Origin: a virus
Reading direction: 5' to 3' (one strand)
IMG/VR virus record: IMGVR_UViG_3300032293_000766
Span: 1-64,000 of that record
Length of the DNA: 64,000 bases
A program made the translations under genes and the position numbers. This document shows, in pieces, positions 14,094-23,584 of this stretch. A model generated the notes under the pieces. That model saw only the letters and a list, made by a program, of their open reading frames with translations. It had not been told where the DNA came from and ran no database searches. Numbering within the stretch: position 1 is the stretch's first letter; the number at the start of each line of letters is the position of its first letter.

Positions 14094-15101
14094 ATGCCAA
14101 TTAATAATAGACCTAGTGATGAGTTCATCAGTCTCCTACGTAAGTCAGGGGATGCGGATATCAATGTTGCTCAAGCTGCTCAAAGAGAGTTTGCTAAAGC
14201 ACTGGAACTACCCTTACGTAAGGGTATTCTTGTCGGTAACATTCTTGGTAACATCTTTGAAACCATTAATGTAGAACCCGGTGCCAACACTGAGTTCCCA
14301 TTAGACCTTGTGGCTCCCGGCTTAGAAGGCGACCATGTTGCTTATACTAATCCCGGCCACGGTAGAATTCCAGAGCGTTCAGTTGAGAGTGACTATGTGA
14401 TGATTCCAACATATAGCATCACTTCTTCAATTGATTATCTTCTTCGTTATGCCCGCGATGCTCGTTGGGATGTGGTGTCACGCGCCATGCAAGTTATGGA
14501 AGCTGGCTTTACAAAGAAGATGAATGACGATGGCTGGCACACTCTTCTAGCTGCTGGCGTTGATCGTAACATTCTTGTTTTTGATGCCGATGCAACTGCT
14601 GGTCTTTTCAGCAAGAGACTTGTTTCTCTTCTCCAGACAGTAATGCGTCGTAATTCTGGTGGTAATAGTGCATCAGTTGGTCGTGGTCGCCTAACTGATC
14701 TCTATGTTTCTCCAGAAGCTTTAGAGGATGTTCGTAATTGGGGTCTTGATCAGATTGACGAAGTAACTCGTCGTGAGATTTACAACGCTTCTGGCGATGG
14801 CGCTCCCATCACCAGAATCTACGGTGTGAACCTCCATGATCTTGACGAACTAGGCGAAGGTCAGGAATATCAGACATTCTTTACCTCACAGCTTGGTGGT
14901 AATGTTCAGACAAACGATCTAGAATTAGTCGTTGGTCTTGATCAGTCAACTAAGGATAGTTTTGTAATGCCCGTTAAGGAACAGCTACAGGTATTCGAAG
15001 ATCCTACTCTTCACAGACAGCAAAGAGCCGGTTACTATGGCTTTGCGGAACTTGGCTTTGGCGTGTTAGATAACCGTAGAATTATTCTAGGCTCATTCTA
15101 A
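14094..15101 (+). CDS. Major capsid protein (HK97-fold type)
   Basis: A 335-residue protein after the scaffold and decoration genes, with a strong AAAGGAG site and frequent C/G-ending codons that suggest very high expression. The N-terminal helix (FISLLRKSGDADINVAQAAQ), central spine-helix-like region (residues 115-150) and C-terminal YYGFAELGFGVLDNRRIIL are consistent with HK97-fold shell proteins. The gene is followed at once by an intrinsic terminator, another hallmark of highly expressed capsid genes. The N-terminus may be trimmed by one of the phage proteases. Confidence 0.85.
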   Translation: MPINNRPSDEFISLLRKSGDADINVAQAAQREFAKALELPLRKGILVGNILGNIFETINVEPGANTEFPLDLVAPGLEGDHVAYTNPGHGRIPERSVESDYVMIPTYSITSSIDYLLRYARDARWDVVSRAMQVMEAGFTKKMNDDGWHTLLAAGVDRNILVFDADATAGLFSKRLVSLLQTVMRRNSGGNSASVGRGRLTDLYVSPEALEDVRNWGLDQIDEVTRREIYNASGDGAPITRIYGVNLHDLDELGEGQEYQTFFTSQLGGNVQTNDLELVVGLDQSTKDSFVMPVKEQLQVFEDPTLHRQQRAGYYGFAELGFGVLDNRRIILGSF

Positions 15102-15123
15102 TACTGTTTTAGTCACACACAGT

Positions 15124-15157
15124 AAGGCCACTCTCATATTCATGGGGGTGGCTTTTT
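15124..15157 (+). terminator. Intrinsic terminator after the capsid gene
   Basis: A hairpin with arms AAGGCCAC and GTGGCTTT, extended inward by TCTC/GGGG pairs, runs into five T residues. Confidence 0.85.
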
Positions 15158-15167
15158 GTGTATTATA
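15158..15167 (+). promoter_or_regulatory. Putative late promoter motif GTGTATTATA
   Basis: Directly follows the T-tract of the capsid terminator, 46 bases before the next gene. A terminator followed by this motif supports a new transcript start for the fibre block. Confidence 0.55.
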
Positions 15168-15203
15168 GATAGATATGGAAAATAAATTATAAGGAGAATC
15201 TAT

Positions 15204-15884
15204 ATGTCTGCTTTGTCTGATTACCTTGAATCTGGATTGTTACATCACGTATTTGCTAATCAGCCATTTACTATGCCAAGCTCTGTAGCTTTAGCTCTAT
15301 TGTCTAATCCCGCTACAGATATTAGTAATGGTAGTTCAATTTCTGAAATTCCAAGTGGAGTTGGTTCAGCGATTACTGGTTATAGCCGCGTTAATATCAC
15401 AAGCCTACAAGACGCTTGGAGATTTGCGTCATCTGCTGACAATGTTTCTTTTGCTGTTTCTGGAACCAGAAGTAATGCTGGCGTTGGTAGTGGAGTAACA
15501 GGTAATTTTTACCCAGTATACTTATCACAAGTACGCGCTGGAGGTTCTACATCAGAAACAGTAACGTTTTCAGAATTTCCAAATACAATATTTTATTTTG
15601 CTAGTGGTAACAACAATGTGTATGGATCTGGCTCAAGTATTGGGTCTAATACAAACTATAACACTTACCCTGCACCCAGTAGATATTTAGTAAATAAGTA
15701 TCAAATAATTTTCCCAACTGCTATCAATGATTGGGGTTTTGTTTCTGGTGTTGCTATTCTTGACAATGCAAACTATAAGTCTGGTAATGTTCTCATGTAT
15801 TCTACATTGACAAATCCAAGATTAGTTTATGCTGGAGATAATATAAGATTTGATGCAGAATCTTTACAAATTGTCTTCAATTAA
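15204..15884 (+). CDS. Virion/fibre protein with inserted FYPVYL-type module
   Basis: 226 residues. The N-terminus (MSALSDYLESGLLHHVFANQ) and C-terminus (INDWGFVSGVAILDNANYKS, then a terminal beta segment) belong to a phage structural family in which ALSDYLE...LALL... and FPTA..WG.V...AI.D form one compact domain. Between them, at about residues 78-162, lies an extra module (FAVSGTRSN..., GNFYPVYLS, FPNTIFYFASGN). Related modules are found in 15900-21542 and 36967-46056, so this looks like an insertion. It is first in the fibre block after the capsid terminator. Probably a small tail-tip or head-fibre component. Confidence 0.7.
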   Translation: MSALSDYLESGLLHHVFANQPFTMPSSVALALLSNPATDISNGSSISEIPSGVGSAITGYSRVNITSLQDAWRFASSADNVSFAVSGTRSNAGVGSGVTGNFYPVYLSQVRAGGSTSETVTFSEFPNTIFYFASGNNNVYGSGSSIGSNTNYNTYPAPSRYLVNKYQIIFPTAINDWGFVSGVAILDNANYKSGNVLMYSTLTNPRLVYAGDNIRFDAESLQIVFN

Positions 15885-15899
15885 ATAGAAATATGTTAA

Positions 15900-18800
15900 A
15901 TGATTCTATCAAAAAATCAGCTTGTAGACAGCATTAATAGAGTTCTACCAGATAATAATTCTGGTAGAATTTCACCTAAAGATTTAAGAGAAAGCCTAGT
16001 AAACATACTAGACTCTCTTCCTAATATCTTAGTTACTACAAATTTGAATTCAGCAAATTTTGCTACAGTTAATGATAGAACTACTAAGGCTGGTGAAAAT
16101 ACACTATCTAGATCAGTCAGCACTGTTGGATATCTCAGTCAAGATAATTCTGCCTTTGGTTATTCAGCACTAGCTTCAAACTACCAATCAAGCTTTAATA
16201 CAGCCATTGGTTCTTTTGCTATGAGTTGTAATTTATACGGTAGTAAAAATATTGCAATAGGTTACAATTCTCTACCTAGTATCATTGACGGTATTGGTAA
16301 TGTTTCTATTGGAAATTATTCGTTATATCTAAATAAACACAGAAATTACAATATAGCTTTAGGTCATGCCGCTGGATATCATTTAAATAAACTTCCAGAC
16401 CTAGAGCAAGACTATAATTTATTCGTTGCTTCGTATGACATTGATTATGATGATATGTGTGGGTCTTCTGGTAATACCAGAAATGATTTAAGACCATTAA
16501 TATTTGGAAAACTATCTTCATCCAATTTAAAATTAGCAATAGCCCCAACAGTAAATAGCACGGGCATTTCGCTTCACAACGAAGCCGTCCTACAGGTTGG
16601 TGGTAATATCGGCCCCACTATGTCTGGTAGGCTGGATGTTAATAACGATACCTCTATAGCTTTATTTGACTTAGGTAGTCGTAATTACTGGTGGAGAAGT
16701 TTATATCTAGATAAATCAATAGAATTTTTAGATAACTTATCGTTTAATAAGCCACCTCAGTCTCAAGGCGATACCAACAATACTTTATTATTTCTCTCCA
16801 AAGATGGTTATATTGGATTAAACACTACTAATTTACATAGATCAGAAGGGTTAGTTACATCTAAGGGCAGTATAATACCCGAGGCAGATAATTTTTATGA
16901 TCTAGGTTCTCCAAATCACGCTTGGAGAAATGCTATTGTAAATAATCTTGTTATACAAAACAGTATTTTACTACCACAGCTTAAAAGATTTTACTTAGCA
17001 TCAAATATTGATCTCAATGGTAATGCCGTTGGTTTATTTTCAGACGATTTAATTAACAATGCTGGACTGTATTTAAAGTCTAAAGATTATTGGTACGATA
17101 GAGAATATAGTATATCTTATCTAGCCCCTACTCCGTCTACAGATACGCCGGATGTTAAAAAGCCTTCCTTACTAATAAATTTTAATCAGGGCATATCAGA
17201 TTTTTCAGATAATAATTTTACCGTTAATAACATCAACAGTACGCTATCTACTGTAAGTTATAAGTCTGGCACTCAAAGCTTATATCTCAATGGTTCCGGT
17301 AGACAGGGTATACAAACTTCTATATTAAACGCATTTGCTTTTGATCTTAATGATTTTACGATAGACTTTTGGATTAGGCCAGACAGTTTGCCTTCTTCAG
17401 CAGACGTATATAGATTCTTATTAGATATGCGTCCAACAAATGCAAATGGACAGTACGTACTATTGTCTCTACTTTCAGATGGAAGATTGCAGTATTCAAC
17501 TAATATAGATAGTAGTAACCTCGTTACACTCACAACAAATTCTAATCAAACAGTAGCCCCACTTTCTTGGAATCACATAGCTGTTACTAGAATTAATGGC
17601 GTTTTGAGAATATTCATTAATGGTACATTGTCTGGTTCTGTGAATGATAATACTAGATATTTATCTCAAGCCTTTAGGTTTGGTCACACCGCTTGGACAT
17701 CAACTCATTACAATGTTAACAACTATGTTGGATACGTTGATGACATTAGAATTGTTAATGGTATAGGAATATTCAGTAATAACTTTGATAAAAATAATGT
17801 AACACTTACAAATGTTTCTTTAACTAAGAATTTCAATAGAGATGCTTCTTGGTTATCTAATATTAGCCTACGCATTAATAGTCAAGGGTTCTTAAAAACA
17901 AGAAGAATATTAGGCTACGAGGATGGATTAGATTTAGTCTCTAGTGGTAATGTGCTATCACTTGAAAACAGCCTAGTGTATAAGCCACTTAGCTCTCTTT
18001 CTACTCCATCTAGCGGGACACATGTCAGCTTTATATCTAAGTCTGAAAATGAATATAATCAACTAATTGAATATAAAAATCCATCATTTGATGGTAAAAT
18101 TACTCAACAGTTTATAACAAATTATAATGATAACAAGCAAGGTGCTGAGTTAAAATTTGCAAGAAATAATAGAACCTTAGATATTAATTTCGTAGACGGC
18201 AACGCAACTAATACTGTAGCTTCTTTTTCTAAAGATAAAGTAACTTTCATCAAGGGCGATAATCAATTTGATATTTTTGATTTAGTAGTTGAGGGATATG
18301 CAAAAACTAATATAGACGCTCCAGTATCAGCAGACTTCCCTACTAGTGGCATATTGATTTTAAAAAATTCTCAATGGATCAACAGAAAAGAAATTACTGT
18401 TGTCAATAGGGATGCTTCTTTAGACATTAATAGGGGTCACTATATTGTTGCTGCTTCTATAAACGGTGAATATAGACCAGTTTGGGTAAGTTGTGATGAA
18501 ACAGATATTGGTCAAGTAATACCTTCTGGTATTGATGAAAGTTTTGTAATGAAAATATCTAATATGTATTTACAGTACATAAGAGAAGATAAGATAGTAT
18601 CAGATACTGTTACTCCAGATCAAGAAGGAGTTGTTTTAAGATTAGGTAACGCAAACCTTAATTACTTAAGACAAGATGTTAGCCCAAATCCAAACTTAAA
18701 AGACAATTTTGCTGTATTTGGAAGAGTGAGTTCTGGAACTTACGTTGGTACTGAAGGATATTTTTACCCATTGGCAAAAGATGTATCACAAGTTGTTGGA

Positions 18801-21542
18801 CAAACTCCAATACAGTTTATGTTTGATGAATTTCCTAATCAACTTTTTTATATGCCTACTGGAAATCAAAACATTGGAGTTGGAACAGATGGAAATTATA
18901 CGCTATATACTCAAGGTAGAATACCAACATTTTTTGAACTAGGAATAGTCGTACAAGAAAATAATGGATTCAATGATCAATTTATATCAACCCAACAACC
19001 TTTTGCTTTAGGCTCATCAGATTTTACCATAGAGTTTATGTTAAGGCCGCAGCCTTCTACTTTTGATAGATTGAGATATTTATATGATTCAAGGCCAACA
19101 AATGTTTTAAACAGTACAGATATCGTCAACGGTACTTATCACTCACTAGTTCTTACTAAGGAAAGAGAATTACTATATAACATAGTAGATTCTAATGGTT
19201 TGCGTGATACAAAAATACAAACTCCTACTGGAATATTAGTCGCCAACACATGGCATCATGTAGCAATATCTAGAAAAGATAAAGTAACTAGATTATTCGT
19301 TAATGGCACCCAAAGAGGTTTATCATTTATTGATGAATATAACTATAGTTCTTCTTCTCCTACATTTTTTAACTCCCAAACAAAGACGCCATTTGATTAT
19401 GAATCCAACAACTTGCAAGGATTATTGCTGCCATCTGTAATGACTAGAGTAGATGGTTTTTATGGTCACGTAGACGATATTTTACTTGTCAATAGTGGAC
19501 TTTATGGTGGTAATTTTACATATTCTTCTTTACAATCACGCTCATCTCAATTATCAAGCAATGCAAGTGGTTTAAGAATAACTTTTGCAAATGCACTAGT
19601 TCAAGATAGCTTAAACAATAGGGGCTTAAATTTTCCAGGCGTTTCTGTTTCTAATGATATTGTTAACCCAACTAATGGTAATACTGGGCCTAGCTTGTTC
19701 GTAGGCAACAGTGGAAATATTAACACTGTTAGATCAAGCTATGTATATAATCTCAATAACTCTAAGCGTATTTATATATCCGACGCTAGAACTGCTCAGA
19801 GAAATAATGAAACTCTGCCACACTATACGTTTGTTGACACTTTAGATCCCACTAAGAATCAAATTATAACAGATATTTTTACAATAGGCAAGCCAGAAGA
19901 TATTAATATTATTGGTGCATCTTTTGCTACTCCTGTTATTAGTGGAATACCAACAACTATTTTAGTGCAAGTTGGAGCAAGCGTTCCCAATGCGCCAGCC
20001 GGTTTACTTGTAACTAAGGGTAATCAAAGAGTTTCACTATCATGGACTCCCTCTTCTACAGCAGGGTTAGAAATTTTAGATTATGATATACAGTATTCAA
20101 GTAACAATGGAGCAACTTGGACTACATTTATTAAGCCAATCAGCACTAATACTAGCGCTATTATTACTTCGCTTGTAAATGGTACATCTTATATTTTTAG
20201 AGTAGCTACCATTAATAGGATAGGAAAAGGCGCATATTCAATCCCAAGTATTGCTGTTACTCCTTCTCTATCTTCTCCAGAGGAACCAACCGGCTTGAGC
20301 GCACAGGGTACTAATGCGTCACTAGTCTTATCTTGGTTTGCTCCATTAAGTAATGGTGGAGCTAATATTTCTAATTATAGCGTTCAATACAGTACAGATA
20401 GCGGGCTGACATATACTTCAGTCACTACTAATTCTACAAATAATACATTCATATTACTTAATCTTGTTAACGGTACAGAATATACTGTAAGAGTAGCGGC
20501 TATAAATAGCGTCGGCGTTGGTACTTATAGTCAAACTATTACCGCAAGACCTGTTAATCAGTTACCTTCAGAGCCACGAAATTTAAACATTACTCGCACC
20601 AACTTCAGAGAACTTACTGTTAATTGGTTACAGCCTCTTTTTAATGGTGGTTCTAATATTAATAAATACAATATTTCTTATGCGGTTAATAATGATAGTG
20701 TTTACAATACTATTTTTGCAAGCGGCAATGCTAATTCTCTATCTATACCAAATTTATTGCTTGGTAGTGGATACGTTTTTAAGATAAGTGCTGAGAATAC
20801 ATTCGGCGCTGGTCTTTCTACTCCGCTTTCAGACCCTATCCTAGTATCTTCTGGAACAATTCCTAGCGCCCCTCTTAATTTATTAGGCACCGCATCTAAC
20901 AGGAGCGCATCTTTATCTTGGAACCCACCAGCAAACGATGGTGGCGGAAGCATAAGTGATTATACTATACAATACAGACAGATTAGTAAACCTAATGAGT
21001 CTTATCCATCTTTTGATTCATCTACAATAACTTTTAATGAAGGCGTCAGTACTTCCACTTCTAGTACGGTAACTTCTTTACAAAATGGCTCGTCTTACAA
21101 GTTTAAAGTATCTGCTAAAAACTATGTGGGCAATAGTCCATTCACATCTGAGACTATAGATATTACACCTTCGCGTATTCCATATGCGCCACAATTAGTA
21201 TCTGGTGTTTATGTTTTCAATAATGGAAGTATTTCTAATACTAAAACAGACAGAGTAAGGTTGAATTGGAATATACCTATTAGTGGATTCATGCCAACGC
21301 TTTCTTCTCCATTTGGAGATCCCGGCAATGGTGGTGCTATTATTACTGACTTCTTAATATCCTACAGTGGCTTGAAAAATAATGCTTATTCAAGTGTATA
21401 TAATTTTAATACTCAATCTATCGAAAATTTTGCAGTCATTACTAATTTAGATACTACTTTTGATTGGTATTTTAATATCAGAGCAATTAATCAAAATGGC
21501 CTAGGTGATATTAGCACTAGAGTATCTGGACAAATTTTATAA
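15900..21542 (+). CDS. Large multidomain fibre/adhesin
   Basis: 1880 residues. In order: an N-terminal module (residues 1-45, MILSKNQLVDSINRVLPDNN) shared with 35961-36947 and probably a virion anchor; repeats resembling trimeric YadA-head strands (84-163: FGYSALA, AIGSFAM, AIGYNSL, SIGNYSL); fibre segments with YDLGSPNHAWR (about 250-370); a LamG/concanavalin-like domain (about 422-630: DFTIDFWIRPDS, VGYVDDIRIVNG); an FYP-type module (935-1017); a second LamG-like domain (1018-1210); and five fibronectin III domains (1362-1880). LamG-like folds commonly bind sugars, so host surface glycans are likely targets. No chaperone or peptidase S74 domain is seen at the end. Confidence 0.85.
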   Translation: MILSKNQLVDSINRVLPDNNSGRISPKDLRESLVNILDSLPNILVTTNLNSANFATVNDRTTKAGENTLSRSVSTVGYLSQDNSAFGYSALASNYQSSFNTAIGSFAMSCNLYGSKNIAIGYNSLPSIIDGIGNVSIGNYSLYLNKHRNYNIALGHAAGYHLNKLPDLEQDYNLFVASYDIDYDDMCGSSGNTRNDLRPLIFGKLSSSNLKLAIAPTVNSTGISLHNEAVLQVGGNIGPTMSGRLDVNNDTSIALFDLGSRNYWWRSLYLDKSIEFLDNLSFNKPPQSQGDTNNTLLFLSKDGYIGLNTTNLHRSEGLVTSKGSIIPEADNFYDLGSPNHAWRNAIVNNLVIQNSILLPQLKRFYLASNIDLNGNAVGLFSDDLINNAGLYLKSKDYWYDREYSISYLAPTPSTDTPDVKKPSLLINFNQGISDFSDNNFTVNNINSTLSTVSYKSGTQSLYLNGSGRQGIQTSILNAFAFDLNDFTIDFWIRPDSLPSSADVYRFLLDMRPTNANGQYVLLSLLSDGRLQYSTNIDSSNLVTLTTNSNQTVAPLSWNHIAVTRINGVLRIFINGTLSGSVNDNTRYLSQAFRFGHTAWTSTHYNVNNYVGYVDDIRIVNGIGIFSNNFDKNNVTLTNVSLTKNFNRDASWLSNISLRINSQGFLKTRRILGYEDGLDLVSSGNVLSLENSLVYKPLSSLSTPSSGTHVSFISKSENEYNQLIEYKNPSFDGKITQQFITNYNDNKQGAELKFARNNRTLDINFVDGNATNTVASFSKDKVTFIKGDNQFDIFDLVVEGYAKTNIDAPVSADFPTSGILILKNSQWINRKEITVVNRDASLDINRGHYIVAASINGEYRPVWVSCDETDIGQVIPSGIDESFVMKISNMYLQYIREDKIVSDTVTPDQEGVVLRLGNANLNYLRQDVSPNPNLKDNFAVFGRVSSGTYVGTEGYFYPLAKDVSQVVGQTPIQFMFDEFPNQLFYMPTGNQNIGVGTDGNYTLYTQGRIPTFFELGIVVQENNGFNDQFISTQQPFALGSSDFTIEFMLRPQPSTFDRLRYLYDSRPTNVLNSTDIVNGTYHSLVLTKERELLYNIVDSNGLRDTKIQTPTGILVANTWHHVAISRKDKVTRLFVNGTQRGLSFIDEYNYSSSSPTFFNSQTKTPFDYESNNLQGLLLPSVMTRVDGFYGHVDDILLVNSGLYGGNFTYSSLQSRSSQLSSNASGLRITFANALVQDSLNNRGLNFPGVSVSNDIVNPTNGNTGPSLFVGNSGNINTVRSSYVYNLNNSKRIYISDARTAQRNNETLPHYTFVDTLDPTKNQIITDIFTIGKPEDINIIGASFATPVISGIPTTILVQVGASVPNAPAGLLVTKGNQRVSLSWTPSSTAGLEILDYDIQYSSNNGATWTTFIKPISTNTSAIITSLVNGTSYIFRVATINRIGKGAYSIPSIAVTPSLSSPEEPTGLSAQGTNASLVLSWFAPLSNGGANISNYSVQYSTDSGLTYTSVTTNSTNNTFILLNLVNGTEYTVRVAAINSVGVGTYSQTITARPVNQLPSEPRNLNITRTNFRELTVNWLQPLFNGGSNINKYNISYAVNNDSVYNTIFASGNANSLSIPNLLLGSGYVFKISAENTFGAGLSTPLSDPILVSSGTIPSAPLNLLGTASNRSASLSWNPPANDGGGSISDYTIQYRQISKPNESYPSFDSSTITFNEGVSTSTSSTVTSLQNGSSYKFKVSAKNYVGNSPFTSETIDITPSRIPYAPQLVSGVYVFNNGSISNTKTDRVRLNWNIPISGFMPTLSSPFGDPGNGGAIITDFLISYSGLKNNAYSSVYNFNTQSIENFAVITNLDTTFDWYFNIRAINQNGLGDISTRVSGQIL

Positions 21543-21554
21543 CGGAGACAATAT

Positions 21555-22961
21555 ATGGCACTTACAAACTTTGAAGGATTTGAAAGATACCAAAGCTATA
21601 CAGCTGTAAAGGATTTTATCAATATACCATTTGGACCAAGTAATGTTGCTGGTGTTGTTACACCGACTATAGTTTCTGGTCCGACTGCTAGAAATCAACT
21701 CAGTTGTCTATCTATGATTAGCAGTAGACAAGACTCAACTTATAATCCTGGCGGTTCTGGAGTTCAAACAAGATACCATAAGAATTTTTATCCTAAAGTA
21801 GCTATACCATTTAGAGATAATATTAATGAAGGCGTTCTTGGGTTTGCGTATCACTATTCTAAGCCATCTGATGGTCGATGGGGAGATGGAGTTTCTGTAT
21901 TTACTCCTTTTGCTTGCGTAACAGATGCAAACTATAGGCCACACTTTTATCTTTGTGCTACAAACAATGGCACTATACAAGTACGCGCTTGGAATACTAG
22001 CGCTTTATTAGACGATACGTTGACGGCTGTAGGATTTACTGCAATTAATGACTTTGTAAGTCGTAGTGTATGCGTTAGATATGGATACAATAATGTTTGT
22101 GAACAATTTATAGACGATCCCAAAAATTTAGTTACAGTAGGATCTGGATCAGATGCTAATCTTTCTATTGATCCATCAAAATTTATTTTACTTGGCACTA
22201 GCAGTGTTAATAACACGCTTATAGCAGATAATTGGAATTATATAGAATTGAAGTACAAGATAGACAATACTGCATTAGCAGAAAATGGTGGCTTTTTAGA
22301 ACTTAAAATTAATCGCTCTGCAAATTCTGTTGCTAATGATTTATATCTTGAAAAAATTAGAACAACATATCAAGCTGTTAATACTGCTTCTCATGCAGTT
22401 TTTGGTGTTGTTTGGGGTCATAGATCAGATAGTTCTTCCAATGCTGGAAATGCAGCTAATCTTGGATGGCGAACTTTAATAGACGATTTCTATTCTATAA
22501 GATCTGTATCTGGTCAAGTAGATCTAAATAATTTTCTTGGTGTTGTAAGCTGCGAGAAAGCCCCTTATTCATCATTTGTTCAAAATACATTCTCAAGTGG
22601 TGACTTACAAAGCATATCAGATCCTTTTGCTGGAGCAGACAGTTTTCTTATACCTTCTGGTAATGGCTCTTTAATATCAGATGACCAAGAGCAAGTTGCT
22701 AACTTCAATGTTAATATCAATACTAATAAAAACATATTAGCTATACAGCCAACCGTACACGCTTTTGCTCCTAGCTCACTGACTAAGTTAAACTTTTCAC
22801 TACTATTTGGTAGCTTAAAAACTGCTACTAGTGGCCTTTCTGTTAGCTCTAACAGTCAAGGCGGTATAACTTACGGCCCAGTATATTCTAGAGATATTAA
22901 TGGAAATATTTTTACTGATTTGACATTAAATAATCACGCAGTTAAACATGAGGTTTCATAA
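21555..22961 (+). CDS. Concanavalin-like virion protein, paralogue 1
   Basis: 468 residues, starting MALTNFEGFERYQSY. It is a beta-sandwich, lectin-like structural protein: GVLGFAYHYSKPSDG, NWNYIELKYKIDN, then TLIDDFYSIRSVSG and NNFLGVVSCEKAPYSS. These segments match the second copy at 32906-34180 (MAIITYEGFENYSSF, NAWNYIEVKYSLSN, FDDIYW, NDFLGRVSCKKF), so the two are paralogues. The family is common in phage virions, probably as capsid or tail fibre lectins. Both copies are followed by a gene that may encode a modifying enzyme. A GGAG ribosome site precedes the ATG. Confidence 0.75.
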   Translation: MALTNFEGFERYQSYTAVKDFINIPFGPSNVAGVVTPTIVSGPTARNQLSCLSMISSRQDSTYNPGGSGVQTRYHKNFYPKVAIPFRDNINEGVLGFAYHYSKPSDGRWGDGVSVFTPFACVTDANYRPHFYLCATNNGTIQVRAWNTSALLDDTLTAVGFTAINDFVSRSVCVRYGYNNVCEQFIDDPKNLVTVGSGSDANLSIDPSKFILLGTSSVNNTLIADNWNYIELKYKIDNTALAENGGFLELKINRSANSVANDLYLEKIRTTYQAVNTASHAVFGVVWGHRSDSSSNAGNAANLGWRTLIDDFYSIRSVSGQVDLNNFLGVVSCEKAPYSSFVQNTFSSGDLQSISDPFAGADSFLIPSGNGSLISDDQEQVANFNVNINTNKNILAIQPTVHAFAPSSLTKLNFSLLFGSLKTATSGLSVSSNSQGGITYGPVYSRDINGNIFTDLTLNNHAVKHEVS

Positions 22962-23569
22962 TGATATATTCTATCATATCTAATAATTTACCATTTGATA
23001 AGTATTTATCTCATTTACTACTTACTGGTGATAATGATCTAACTACTGTATATAGTGTGGATGAAGACTTTTTAAAGCTTCCTACATCTATCGATGATAG
23101 CATACTTACATTAAGAACCGTAGACCTAAGAGCCTTCTCGTCTTTCTATCAGCACAAACTTAACTTAGAGTGTACGGCTTTAAGAGAAAACATAGACACT
23201 GTGAATGATTTAGTATATTTCACAAAACACTTGAGCAAAAATATTATTCACTGTGGACTAACTGATTTTCTAGTAAGTCAATACTACTTACCTATTTCTG
23301 AATGCGTGATGCTATATGTCAAGTATGATTTTGACGCTATTAATACAGAATACTTTTTTGGCTCTTTAACTGAAAAAGATCATGAAAACTTCATGAAGAC
23401 TTCTGACATAATAGACAATATACGCTCAGAATATAGAATAGCTGGCAAGAATGTTGTCACTATAAAATACGACCAGTTGATTAACCAAAGTTTTAACTTA
23501 CACAACATCAATTTAAATCTTAATACAAATATTGATAGAAAGCTATTGCTCTATAAGTATTTAACATAA
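22961..23569 (+). CDS. Unknown protein, possibly a diverged sulfotransferase-like enzyme
   Basis: A 202-residue protein whose ATG overlaps the stop of the lectin-like gene (TAATG). It is soluble with no clear motif. Its position mirrors that of the sulfotransferase-like gene after the paralogue at 32906, and its end (NVVTIKYDQLINQSFNLHNI) resembles the late strand-helix of sulfotransferases, but the PAPS-binding RxPxxR motif is not visible. Treat the function as unknown. Confidence 0.6.
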   Translation: MIYSIISNNLPFDKYLSHLLLTGDNDLTTVYSVDEDFLKLPTSIDDSILTLRTVDLRAFSSFYQHKLNLECTALRENIDTVNDLVYFTKHLSKNIIHCGLTDFLVSQYYLPISECVMLYVKYDFDAINTEYFFGSLTEKDHENFMKTSDIIDNIRSEYRIAGKNVVTIKYDQLINQSFNLHNINLNLNTNIDRKLLLYKYLT

Positions 23570-23584
23570 TAGAGGTTTCATAAC